Assembly (NCBI GenBank): GCA_963741405.1
Contig: CAVUHX010000034.1
Span: 248,001 to 312,000, forward strand
Length of the DNA stretch: 64,000 nucleotides
Direction of reading: 5' to 3'
Source of the DNA: Roseiarcus sp963741405
GTDB taxonomy: Bacteria > Pseudomonadota > Alphaproteobacteria > Rhizobiales > Beijerinckiaceae
Made by a program: the position numbers and the translations under genes. Shown here one piece after another: positions 1 through 8,030 of the stretch (the stretch's first letter is position 1; every line of letters begins with the position of its first letter). The notes beneath the pieces were generated by a model that did no database searches, was not told the origin of the DNA, and worked only from the letters and a program-made list of their open reading frames with translations.

Positions 1-837
1 ACCAACCGCGTCGTGCAGGAGCTCGGCAAGCTCGCGGAAGCGGAGCCGGAGACATTCGCCAAAGTGTGGGAGAATTTTGGCGCGGTGATCAAGGAGGGTC
101 TCTACGAGGATCCGGAGCGCCGCGACGGCCTCTACAAGATCGCCCGCTTCGCCTCGACCGCCAAGCCGGACGGCGGGCGGACGCTTGCCGAGTACGTCGC
201 GTCTTTCCGCGAGAACCAGACGGCGATCTACTACCTCACCGGCGACGACGCCAAGCGCCTCGCCGCGAGCCCGCAGCTCGAGGGTTTCAAGGCCCGCGGG
301 GTCGAGGTGCTGCTGCTTTCCGATCCGGTCGACGCCTTCTGGGTGTCGACCGCGGCGGGCTTCGACGGCAAGCCGTTCAAGTCGGTGAGCCAGGGCGCGG
401 CCGACATCAAGACGATCGCCCTGGCCGAGGGAGCGAGCGCGCCGGCCGAGGCGTCGGGCGAGGTCGCCACCCTGCTCGCCTTCTTCAAGCAGACATTGGA
501 AAAGGAGGTCGCCGAGGTGCGCGCCTCCGACCGCCTGACCGACAGCGTCGCCTGCCTGATCGCGCCGGACTTCGGACCCGACCGGCAGCTCGAGAAGATG
601 CTCGCCATGCACGGGCGGGTCGGCGAACGGACGAAACCGATCCTCGAGATCAATCCGTCCCATCCGCTCACCGTCGCGCTCGCGCACCGCTTCCTCGACG
701 GCAAAGACAAGCCGCTGGTGGAAGATTCCGCCTGGCTGATGCTCGACGAGGCGCGCCTGCTCGAGGGCGGCCAGGTCGAGGACCCGCCGGCCTTCGCCGG
801 CCGCCTGCGGCGAGTGATGGAAAAGGCGCTGGGGTAG
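1..837 (+). CDS. htpG: Chaperone HtpG (Hsp90), C-terminal part
   Basis: This is the 3' part of an Hsp90-family chaperone, about 278 residues, open at the left edge of the window. It corresponds to the end of the middle domain and the C-terminal dimerisation domain. The recognisable stretches are an ENQTAIYYLTG-like segment (residues ~69-79), the GVEVLLLSDPVDAFW segment and, near the end, DSVACLI followed by an INPSHPL-like motif; all are standard HtpG landmarks. The protein is a cytoplasmic ATP-dependent chaperone. The N-terminal ATPase domain lies outside the window. The stop is followed within two bases by the convergent end of the cyclase gene, so the two genes are tail to tail with no room for a separate terminator. 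Confidence 0.95.
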   Translation, partial: TNRVVQELGKLAEAEPETFAKVWENFGAVIKEGLYEDPERRDGLYKIARFASTAKPDGGRTLAEYVASFRENQTAIYYLTGDDAKRLAASPQLEGFKARGVEVLLLSDPVDAFWVSTAAGFDGKPFKSVSQGAADIKTIALAEGASAPAEASGEVATLLAFFKQTLEKEVAEVRASDRLTDSVACLIAPDFGPDRQLEKMLAMHGRVGERTKPILEINPSHPLTVALAHRFLDGKDKPLVEDSAWLMLDEARLLEGGQVEDPPAFAGRLRRVMEKALG

Positions 838-838
838 C

Positions 839-2335
839 CTAGCGCCCCTGTCCCGAGGCGCCCGCGAAGCGGGCCGGGTCAGCGACCCGGCCCTCCAGCA
901 GCGTGGGCCGCCGATCGCCCACGATGTACACCGGCGTGGTCTGCTCGATACCCTTCAAGCGCGCCTGAGCCGTGCGAATCGCATAGGACGCCAGGGCGTC
1001 GTCGACGCCGGGCGCATGGCGCACCTCCTCGGTCAGGCAAATCTCGTCGCCGCCGGCGACGGTCTGGACGCGCGAGGCGATATTCACCGTCTGTCCGAAG
1101 TAGTCCAGGCGATCGTTCAGCGTAACCGCGATCGCAGCGCCGCGGTGGATGCCGATCTTGAGGATGAAATCGCGCTGCGTGCGTTCCCGATTGAGTTCCT
1201 CCGCCGCGTTTCGCATGTCGAGCGCCGCGGTCACCGCATCGGCCGCCGTCGGGAAGGCGGCCATCACGGCGTCGCCGATCGTCTTGTTGACGGCCCCGTT
1301 GCGCTTGATCGTCACGTCGAGAAGACGTTCGAAATGGCGCTGGACCTGCATATAGGCGTTGAGGTCGCCGATGCGCTCGTAGAGCGCGGTCGATCCTTTC
1401 AGGTCGGTGAACAGCAGGGTCACGTCGCGCACCGCGATCCCCTCGGCGGCGCGGATCACCTCGGAACGGAAATTGTCGCGAAAGGCCTGGGTCATCAGCA
1501 GCCGCTTGCCCGACAGGAACGGCCTGAAGGTGAGCATGCCATGATCCTCGCCGCCGGGCGGAATCTGCACAATGCCGACGGCGGCGCTGTGCCCCGTCTC
1601 GTTGCGGGCCTCGATGACGATCGGGCCGGGCGCCACGGTTCCTCCGTTCGGTTCGCACGCGCCCGGGCCGATCGCGATCGATATCGTGTGAGGCTGCGCC
1701 CGCCGCTCGCCGATCACCGTGAAAGCGAAGGACGCGTCGCTGTCCAGGACCGTGCCGAGAAGCGTCCCCGGCTCGGCGTCGAAGGCGAAGCGGGAGGTCT
1801 CGTCGGGGTTGAGCCGCGCGAGGCCGCGCACGCCCGATCTCATCAGTTCCATGAGAGGGGCGCCTCCCTCGGTCAGCCCGTCGAGCGTACCCCTGTAGGT
1901 GAAGAAATAATCCTCCAGCGGGAGTGATTCCGGGTCGTGATAGCGGATGCGCCGAACCGCGGGGGACACCGTGAAGGCGACCGCGATATAGTCGTCGAGC
2001 GTGGCCTCGTAGTCCGCATGGCAGAGGTGGCAGTGGTAGTGGTTGTGGACCGATCGCAGGCTGCGGAAATTCGCGACCACATCCGAGCACAGCGGACAGT
2101 AGAGCAGCCAGTCCATCTCGACGAGGCCGGCGAGCGTCGCCTGCAGGAAGAGGTCGATCGCCTCGGCCTCGGCGATGCCGCGCTCGGCGGCAAAAAGAAG
2201 CGGGTTGATCCGGAACACGGCCTCGTCCGGCGCAGACCGGATCAACGTCTCCAGGCGCGATATGACCCTCGGGCTCCAGCTTTTCGATGCTTCGAGCCTG
2301 GAGAGACGCTCCTCCAGAACCTGCTCGTTGATCAT
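839..2335 (-). CDS. Adenylate/guanylate cyclase with N-terminal DUF5939-type region
   Basis: A 498-residue class III nucleotide cyclase. The C-terminal ~170 residues hold the catalytic homology domain, visible as TLLFTDLKGSTALYERIGD followed by GDAVMAAF and GIHRGAA. These carry the metal-binding aspartates and the glycine-rich loops expected for cAMP synthesis. The N-terminal half has a four-cysteine ribbon-like motif (Cys80, Cys83, Cys102, Cys105) and resembles the DUF5939 region often fused to such cyclases, where it is taken to sense a signal. I chose the ATG at 2335 because the upstream in-frame extension is low-complexity and arginine/alanine-rich. No membrane segment is evident, so a cytoplasmic enzyme is likely. 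What it senses is unknown. Confidence 0.88.
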   Translation of the reverse strand: MINEQVLEERLSRLEASKSWSPRVISRLETLIRSAPDEAVFRINPLLFAAERGIAEAEAIDLFLQATLAGLVEMDWLLYCPLCSDVVANFRSLRSVHNHYHCHLCHADYEATLDDYIAVAFTVSPAVRRIRYHDPESLPLEDYFFTYRGTLDGLTEGGAPLMELMRSGVRGLARLNPDETSRFAFDAEPGTLLGTVLDSDASFAFTVIGERRAQPHTISIAIGPGACEPNGGTVAPGPIVIEARNETGHSAAVGIVQIPPGGEDHGMLTFRPFLSGKRLLMTQAFRDNFRSEVIRAAEGIAVRDVTLLFTDLKGSTALYERIGDLNAYMQVQRHFERLLDVTIKRNGAVNKTIGDAVMAAFPTAADAVTAALDMRNAAEELNRERTQRDFILKIGIHRGAAIAVTLNDRLDYFGQTVNIASRVQTVAGGDEICLTEEVRHAPGVDDALASYAIRTAQARLKGIEQTTPVYIVGDRRPTLLEGRVADPARFAGASGQGR

Positions 2336-2891
2336 GCCATCGTTCCCGTCTGGGCGCGGCCGGGCTCCGCAGGAGGCCGAGGCCTGAGCCGTATCAAGAG
2401 GCCATGGGGCGGATTTTGCTACGATCTCCTGACGCGAGCAAGCGGCCGAGGGGGCGCGAGCGGGCCGGGTCGCCTGGTCGGCCGGCCGGTCGGCGATGGT
2501 CCAGCCGAAGGCCCGGGCGGAAGACGCCGACTTGCGCAGGTATTTGGCGAAGAATAGTTCCGCAGTATACATAACATTGCAGTTATTGTCGATGGACGCT
2601 GTCGTATTACGGCGTTACGCTCTTGTATAATATGGTTAATATCAAAGTCGAGCGAAAGATTCGGTTCGGGCGGCGGGAAAGGCGACGCTAAACTGCGTCC
2701 AACCCTCTGAAAATGCACAAACCCGCACGCTAAAGCCGGAAAGCATCGTTTCCTTCTCCCGTCGGCCGCTTCGGCGCCTGGCGAAAGCGCCCGGGGCGCC
2801 GCCGCGCGCCCCATCTTCCCCATCTTCGCCTTTTGCTTGCCCGACGGCCAAGCCTTTGCCAATAGAGGGAGTCTCCGGAAGAGGTCTCCTC
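2336..2891. other. Divergent intergenic region (cyclase / aminotransferase)
   Basis: About 550 bases without a convincing gene. The part nearest the cyclase (about 2560-2660) is AT-rich compared with its surroundings and probably holds the minus-strand promoter of the cyclase. The remainder is GC-rich and shows only open frames with shadow-like composition. Confidence 0.4.
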
Positions 2892-4085
2892 GTGGTCCCC
2901 GTCAATCCCGCCTTTGCCCGCATGGGCGAGGAAAACGCCTTCGCCGTTCTCGCCACGGCGGCCGAACTGCAGCGGCAGGGCCGCGACATCATCAATCTCG
3001 GCATCGGCCAGCCGGACTTCAAAACGCCCCCCCACATCGTCGAGGCGGCGGTCAAGGCTCTGCGCGATGGCGAGCACGGCTATACCGACGCGACCGGCAT
3101 CGCCCCGCTTCGCGACGCGGTGGCCGAAGACCTGCACCGCCGGCTCGGCGTCGATGTCTCGCCCGACCTCGTCATGATCGTGCCCGGCGGAAAGGTCACC
3201 ATGTTCATGGCGATCCTGATGTTCGGAGAGGCGGGGGCGGACATCCTCTACCCCGATCCCGGCTTCCCGATCTACCGCTCGATGATCGAGTTCACCGGGG
3301 CCCGGCCGGTCCCCGCGCAAATGCGCGAGGCGAACGGCTTCGCGTTCTCGGCCGAGGAGACGCTCGCGCTGATGACGCCTGAAACGCGGCTCGTCATCAT
3401 CAATTCGCCAGCCAACCCGACAGGCGGGGTGACGCCGAGGCAAGAGATCGACAAGCTCGTCGCAGGGCTCGCCCGCTTTCCCGGCGCGGCGATCCTGTCA
3501 GACGAGATCTACGGGCAACTCACCTACGACGGGCTCGCCCATCGATCGCTTCTCGCCTATCCGGAGATCCGCGACCGGCTCATCCTGCTCGACGGCTGGT
3601 CAAAGACCTACGCCATGACCGGCTGGCGGCTCGGCCATTCGGTGTGGCCAAAGCCCTGGCGCGACGTCGCGCGGAAGCTTGCGGTCAATTCCTATTCCTG
3701 CGTCAATTCCGCGGCCCAGTTCGCCGGTATGGCGGCGCTGAAGGGCCCGCAGGACTCGGTCGCCGCGATGCGGGCCGAGTTCGACCGGAGGCGCCAGGCG
3801 GTGGTCGCCGGGCTCAACCGCCTGCCCGGCGTCAGCGCCGTCACGCCGAAAGGCGCCTTCTACGCCTTCCCCAACGTCTCGAAAACGGGCTGGAAGGCGA
3901 AACCTCTAGCCTCCGCCCTGCTCGAAAAGGCGGGGGTGGCGACGGTCGGGGGCCCCGATTTCGGCGTTCACGGCGAGGGCTATCTGCGCCTCTCGTACGC
4001 CAGCTCGCTCGAAAACATCGAACGCGCGCTCGAACGCATGGACGAATTCCTGAGCCGCCCCGCCTCAGCGAACGCCAGCGCCTGA
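2892..4085 (+). CDS. PLP-dependent aminotransferase, class I/II (aspartate aminotransferase-like)
   Basis: A fold-type I pyridoxal-phosphate aminotransferase of about 397 residues. Visible motifs are the substrate loop LGIGQPDFKTP, NSPANPTGG (cofactor-contacting Asn), SDEIYG (Asp and Tyr contacting the cofactor) and the Schiff-base lysine in DGWSKTYAMTGWRLG. The family transfers amino groups between an amino acid and a 2-oxo acid; the exact substrate cannot be read from sequence. The GTG start at 2892 is preceded by a GAGGT-type ribosome site; a TTG at 2856 is an alternative that would add 12 residues. It is a distant paralogue of the aatA product at 6616. The next gene starts 26 bases downstream, so co-transcription is possible. 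Confidence 0.88.
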   Translation: MVPVNPAFARMGEENAFAVLATAAELQRQGRDIINLGIGQPDFKTPPHIVEAAVKALRDGEHGYTDATGIAPLRDAVAEDLHRRLGVDVSPDLVMIVPGGKVTMFMAILMFGEAGADILYPDPGFPIYRSMIEFTGARPVPAQMREANGFAFSAEETLALMTPETRLVIINSPANPTGGVTPRQEIDKLVAGLARFPGAAILSDEIYGQLTYDGLAHRSLLAYPEIRDRLILLDGWSKTYAMTGWRLGHSVWPKPWRDVARKLAVNSYSCVNSAAQFAGMAALKGPQDSVAAMRAEFDRRRQAVVAGLNRLPGVSAVTPKGAFYAFPNVSKTGWKAKPLASALLEKAGVATVGGPDFGVHGEGYLRLSYASSLENIERALERMDEFLSRPASANASA

Positions 4086-4111
4086 GCAAGCCCATCCGAA
4101 AGGCCCTATTG

Positions 4112-4538
4112 ATGCGACCCTTGATCCTGTGCGCCGCGTTCTCCCTCGCCGCGGCCGTCGCTGCGGCGCCGGCTTTCGCGGAAGGCGCGGCGCGTCCGTC
4201 ACAGACGGCCTGCGACGACAGCAAGATCGGCGCGCGGGATCTCGCCGAATGTCTTCGGACAGGCGCCGACCGCGCCGATTTGGAACTCCGCGCCGCCTTC
4301 GACGCCGCGATCAAATCGATCGAACTCGCGTCAGGGGTTGTTGTCGTCGCAGAAGGCGCGCTGGCGGCGCTCGCTCAGCGAGGCGCAGGCGCAGTGGACG
4401 AGCTGGCGGGATTCGGAATGCCAGGACGTCGCGCCCTTCGAGGCAGGCATGGCGGCCAAGGGCGCCGATCCCCGGCTCGGCTGCATCATCGATTACGACG
4501 CCGAACGCGCGGCGAGCCTCAAGGCGCGCTATCCTTGA
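4112..4538 (+). pseudogene. LprI-like (DUF1311) secreted protein, frameshifted
   Basis: The first part encodes a signal peptide (about 23 residues, cleavage after AFA) followed by CDDSK and AECLRTGAD. The rest of the family pattern, QKARWRRSLSEAQAQW then SECQD, RLGCIID and ERAASL, continues in the next frame. The switch lies near 4335 in a run of four G; one extra G explains it. Four cysteines, the W...C...C pattern and the length (~140 residues once repaired) match the LprI/DUF1311 family of small periplasmic proteins, some of which inhibit lysozyme. As written the reading frame is broken, so it is either a pseudogene or carries a one-base sequence error. The repaired gene ends in a TGA that overlaps the TTG start of the sulfurtransferase. 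Confidence 0.6.
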
Positions 4539-5350
4539 GCGGTCCGCTTGACTCGCAGCTTCCCGTTCCGATCGTCAGCGTCGACTGGCTCGCCGCCCAT
4601 CTTGGAAATCGGGGGCTCGTCCTTCTGGATGCGTCCTATTACCTCCCGGCCACGCGACGAGACGGAAGGGCGGAATTCCTTGAGGAGCACATTCCTGGCG
4701 CCCGCTTTTTCGATATCGACGCCATCGCCGATCCCTCGACGACGTTGCCGCATATGGTCCCCGACACGAGCCTGTTTTCCGAAGCGGTCGGCGAGGGTCT
4801 GCTCTCTGCGGCGCGGGCGTGGTGGATGCTCCTCGCCTTCGGCGCGGAGCGCGTCGCCGTGCTCGACGGCGGTCTCCCGACTTGGACCGCGAATGGCGGG
4901 GCGGCCGAATCGGGGCCCTCGGAAGGGCCGGCGCGGCCCTTTTCCGCTCGCTTCGACCGCTCATTGCTGGCGGAGCTGAGCGATGTCAGGGCGGCGCTCC
5001 AAGACGGAGTGGCCCAGATCGTCGACGCGCGCAGCGCCGAGCGCTTCGCGGGGCAAGCCCCGGAGCCGTGGCAAGTCGTGAACGTCGGACATATGCCCGG
5101 CGCCGTCAACCTGCCGATGAATAGGGTCGTCCGCGCCGGCAGTCTCCGGGAACCGGGCGACCTCGAGGAGGTTTTCGTACGGGCGGGGGTAGACCTCGAC
5201 CGGCCGATCATCACGACCTGCGGCTCGGGGATCACGACGGCGATCCTCAACCTGGCGCTGGCCAGGCTCGGCAAGCCGATCGGGCGCCTTTACGACGGCT
5301 CCTCGGCCGAGTGGGGCGCGCGCGCCGACCTGCCCGCAACTTGCATCTGA
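4535..5350 (+). CDS. sseA: 3-mercaptopyruvate sulfurtransferase (two-domain rhodanese)
   Basis: A two-domain rhodanese of about 271 residues. The N-terminal, non-catalytic domain shows VSVDWLAAHL, LDASYYLP and EEHIPGARFFDID. The C-terminal domain shows DARSAERF, the GHMPGAVNLP segment and the active-site loop TTCGSGITTAI, whose CGSGITT signature is that of mercaptopyruvate sulfurtransferases rather than thiosulfate sulfurtransferases. It transfers sulfur from 3-mercaptopyruvate to a thiophilic acceptor in the cytoplasm. The TTG at 4535 overlaps the stop of the LprI-like gene and gives a natural N terminus. The frame stays open far upstream, but that portion belongs to other genes. nudC follows 13 bases downstream, suggesting one operon. 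Confidence 0.88.
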   Translation: MSGPLDSQLPVPIVSVDWLAAHLGNRGLVLLDASYYLPATRRDGRAEFLEEHIPGARFFDIDAIADPSTTLPHMVPDTSLFSEAVGEGLLSAARAWWMLLAFGAERVAVLDGGLPTWTANGGAAESGPSEGPARPFSARFDRSLLAELSDVRAALQDGVAQIVDARSAERFAGQAPEPWQVVNVGHMPGAVNLPMNRVVRAGSLREPGDLEEVFVRAGVDLDRPIITTCGSGITTAILNLALARLGKPIGRLYDGSSAEWGARADLPATCI

Positions 5351-5363
5351 TGGAGGTCCGGCG

Positions 5364-6377
5364 TTGACGATCCTCGATGGCATGGGCTTTGCCGCCGATC
5401 CGCTGCACCGTGCGACCGACCGGCGCGAGAACGTGGACGCTGTCGCCGCCCTGCGGGCCCGCGCCGACGCGCGGGCGATCATGATCGTCCGTGACATGCC
5501 CATTCTCATGAAGACCGGCCTGGGCCTCGACCCGCTCTTGCCGATGGCGGAGATCGGGGCCCTCGGCGGCGCCCGGGTCGAGGCGCTGCTCGGCGTCCTG
5601 CTGGACGGCGCGCCGGTTTTCGCCGCCCTGCTCGACGACGCGGCGGTGGTGGAGGAGTTGAACGCGAGCGACGGTTTCCTCGACCAGCGCGTCCTTGTTG
5701 CACCCGGGCGAAGCGATCTCAAGCCGGTCGATCTGCGTTCGATCGCGGCTGGCGGCCTCGTTCCGCCTGAGCAGGCGACCATGCTGGCCGCCGCCAAGGC
5801 GCTGATGGCCTGGCACGCGCGACGCCGCTTCTGCTCGAACTGCGGGCAGCCGAGCGAAGTCTCGGCGGCGGGCTGGCGGCGCGAGTGCAGGTCCTGCGGG
5901 ATGCAGCATTTTCCCCGCACGGATCCGGTCGTCATCATGCTCGCCGTCGACGGCGATGATTGCCTGCTCGGCCGCCAGCCGCGGTTCCCGAAGGGCATGT
6001 ATTCGGCGCTCGCCGGATTCGTCGAGCCGGGCGAGACGATCGAGGCCGCCGTGCGGCGCGAGATCCTCGAGGAGTTGGGCGTCGCCTGCGGCGCAGTCAG
6101 CTATTTTGCCTCCCAGCCCTGGCCGTTCCCGTCCTCGCTGATGATCGGCTGCTTTGCTGAAGCTCGTGGCCGCGCGGTCGCGATCGACCGGACGGAACTC
6201 GAGGACGCGCGCTGGTTTTCGCGCGAGGAAACGCTGGCTCTCCTCGAAAAGCGCCATCCCGACGGACTCGCCGCGCCGATCCCGATGGCGATCGCGCATC
6301 ACCTGATGAAGCGGTGGGCCTGTGAGGGCGTCGCGTTCCCCCGCGCCGGCGTCGACTCCCGGCTATGGCCGCTTTAG
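5364..6377 (+). CDS. nudC: NADH pyrophosphatase / NAD-decapping Nudix hydrolase NudC
   Basis: A 337-residue NudC-type hydrolase. It has a zinc ribbon (FCSNCGQ ... CRSCGMQHFPR), a complete Nudix box running from GFVEPGETIEAA to REILEELG, and immediately after it the SQPWPFPSSLM signature that separates NudC from other Nudix enzymes. Members cleave NAD(H) to NMN(H) and AMP and can remove NAD caps from RNA. The start is a TTG preceded by TGGAGG at a good distance. It lies 13 bases after the sulfurtransferase stop, on the same strand. Confidence 0.95.
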   Translation: MTILDGMGFAADPLHRATDRRENVDAVAALRARADARAIMIVRDMPILMKTGLGLDPLLPMAEIGALGGARVEALLGVLLDGAPVFAALLDDAAVVEELNASDGFLDQRVLVAPGRSDLKPVDLRSIAAGGLVPPEQATMLAAAKALMAWHARRRFCSNCGQPSEVSAAGWRRECRSCGMQHFPRTDPVVIMLAVDGDDCLLGRQPRFPKGMYSALAGFVEPGETIEAAVRREILEELGVACGAVSYFASQPWPFPSSLMIGCFAEARGRAVAIDRTELEDARWFSREETLALLEKRHPDGLAAPIPMAIAHHLMKRWACEGVAFPRAGVDSRLWPL

Positions 6378-6615
6378 CGCCGGCTTAGCGTTGGCGCCCA
6401 ACGATATCAGTGGCCTGCGACCCCGCTTAGCGTCGGCACGAAAATCGAATTCAGACGCCATATTAGACGCATACAACATGTTATTAATCATAGAGATCCC
6501 TCCGACGGGCGAAATTTGTCGCAGCCGCGACCACCCGCGCCCGGTTGCCGTCGGCAGACCGCCTCATTATGCTGCGATGCGCAATTTCCCAAGGATCATA
6601 AGGGATAAACGTTTG

Positions 6616-7818
6616 ATGGCCTTCCTCGCCGACGTCCTCTCACGCGTAAAGCCCTCCGCGACCATGACGGTGACGCAGAAGGCGCGCGACCTGAAGGCCA
6701 AGGGGCGCGACGTCATCTCGCTGTCGGTCGGCGAGCCCGATTTCGACACCCCCGACAACATCAAGGAAGCCGCCATGGCGGCGATCAGGCGCGGCGAGAC
6801 GAAATATCCGCCGGTGCTGGGCATTCCGCCGCTGAGAGAAGCGATCGCGCAGAAATTCAAGCGGGAGAACGGGCTCGACTACAAGGCCTCCGACACCATC
6901 GTCGCCACCGGCGGCAAGCAGATCCTGTACAACGCCTTCCTCGTCACGATGAACAAGGGCGACGAGGTGATCATCCCCGCGCCCTTCTGGGTCAGCTATC
7001 CCGAGATGGTCGCGATCAACTGGGGCGAGCCGGTCATCGTGCCAACGCGGCTCGAGCAGGCGTTCAAGTTGCAGCCGGAGGATCTCGAGCGCGCGATCAC
7101 GCCGCGCACCAAGTGGGTCATCCTCAACTCGCCGTCGAACCCGACCGGCGCGGCCTATACGCGCGACGAACTGAAAGGTCTGACCGACGTCCTGATGCGC
7201 CATCCGCATGTCTGGGTTCTGACCGACGACATGTACGAGCATCTCGTCTACGGCGACTTCACGTTCACCACCGCGGCGCAGGTCGAGCCGCGCTTGAAGC
7301 CGCGCGCGCTGACGATGAACGGTGTCTCGAAGGCCTATGCGATGACCGGCTGGCGCATCGGTTACGGCGCCGGCCCCGCCGAGCTGATCAAGGCGATGGA
7401 CATGGTGCAGGGCCAGCAGACCTCGGGCGCCTGCACGATCTCGCAATGGGCCTCGGTCGAGGCCCTCACCGGCCCGCAGGACTTCATTGCCGTGCGGCGG
7501 AAAGCGTTCGAGGAGCGCCGCGACCTCGTCGTGTCGATGCTGAACCAGGCCAAGCACATCGAGTGCCCAAAGCCGGAAGGGGCGTTCTACGTCTATCCTT
7601 CGGTCGCCGGCGCGATCGGCAAGACCGCGCCCTCGGGCAAGGCGATCGAGACCGACGAGGATTTCGTCACCGAGCTCCTCGAGGAGACGGGCGTCGCCGT
7701 CGTGCATGGGTCGGCCTTCGGCCAGGGTCCGAACGTCCGCGTCTCCTACGCGACCTCGCTCGCGCAGCTCGAAAGCGCGTGCAAGAAGATCCAGGCGTTC
7801 ACGGCGGCGCTCCGATAG
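6616..7818 (+). CDS. aatA: Aspartate aminotransferase (rhizobial AatA type)
   Basis: A 400-residue class I aminotransferase. Motifs are SVGEPDFDTP, NSPSNPTGAAYT, TDDMYEHLVYGDF and the PLP lysine in NGVSKAYAMTGWRIGYGAG, followed by the conserved C-terminal arginine in GPNVRVSYATSL. It catalyses the aspartate / 2-oxoglutarate transamination in the cytoplasm. The ATG at 6616 is preceded by an AAGGG site; the longer open frame upstream has no family similarity. The last ~70 codons are repeated in diverged form at 11697-11909, on the far side of the STAND gene, which makes this gene the probable integration target of that segment. A REP-like palindrome follows its stop. Confidence 0.94.
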   Translation: MAFLADVLSRVKPSATMTVTQKARDLKAKGRDVISLSVGEPDFDTPDNIKEAAMAAIRRGETKYPPVLGIPPLREAIAQKFKRENGLDYKASDTIVATGGKQILYNAFLVTMNKGDEVIIPAPFWVSYPEMVAINWGEPVIVPTRLEQAFKLQPEDLERAITPRTKWVILNSPSNPTGAAYTRDELKGLTDVLMRHPHVWVLTDDMYEHLVYGDFTFTTAAQVEPRLKPRALTMNGVSKAYAMTGWRIGYGAGPAELIKAMDMVQGQQTSGACTISQWASVEALTGPQDFIAVRRKAFEERRDLVVSMLNQAKHIECPKPEGAFYVYPSVAGAIGKTAPSGKAIETDEDFVTELLEETGVAVVHGSAFGQGPNVRVSYATSLAQLESACKKIQAFTAALR

Positions 7819-7826
7819 CACGCATT

Positions 7827-7928
7827 CGTCATCGCGAGGAGCCCAAGAGGGCGACGTAGCGATCCAGGGGCCGTAGGGCGCCCGACGATCCCCTGCATCG
7901 CCGCGCCGCTTTGCGGCTCGCGATGACG
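7827..7928. repeat. REP-like palindromic element
   Basis: A perfect 12-base inverted repeat, CGTCATCGCGAG at 7827-7838 and its complement at 7917-7928, encloses a GC-rich spacer containing the AGCGATCCAGGGG-type core common in intergenic REP elements of rhizobia. It sits between the aatA stop and the STAND gene. It could form a long hairpin and act as a transcription end. Confidence 0.6.
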
Positions 7929-8030
7929 CGCGCCGAACATTGCCGCGGCATTTCCGCGCAACCTCTGGAAAATTGTTGCCCCGCGCCCACGTCCGGTGGC
8001 AGCATACGCCTGTCAGCGTAGGGCGGAGCC

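Noticed and set aside
4320..4345. Programmed ribosomal frameshifting in the LprI-like gene
   Set aside because: No slippery heptamer with downstream structure is evident, and similar one-base breaks occur in many unrelated genes of the window, so decay or sequence error is simpler.
5247..6302. 351-codon open frame antisense to nudC
   Set aside because: Opposite to a gene with intact zinc-ribbon and Nudix motifs; composition is that of a shadow frame.
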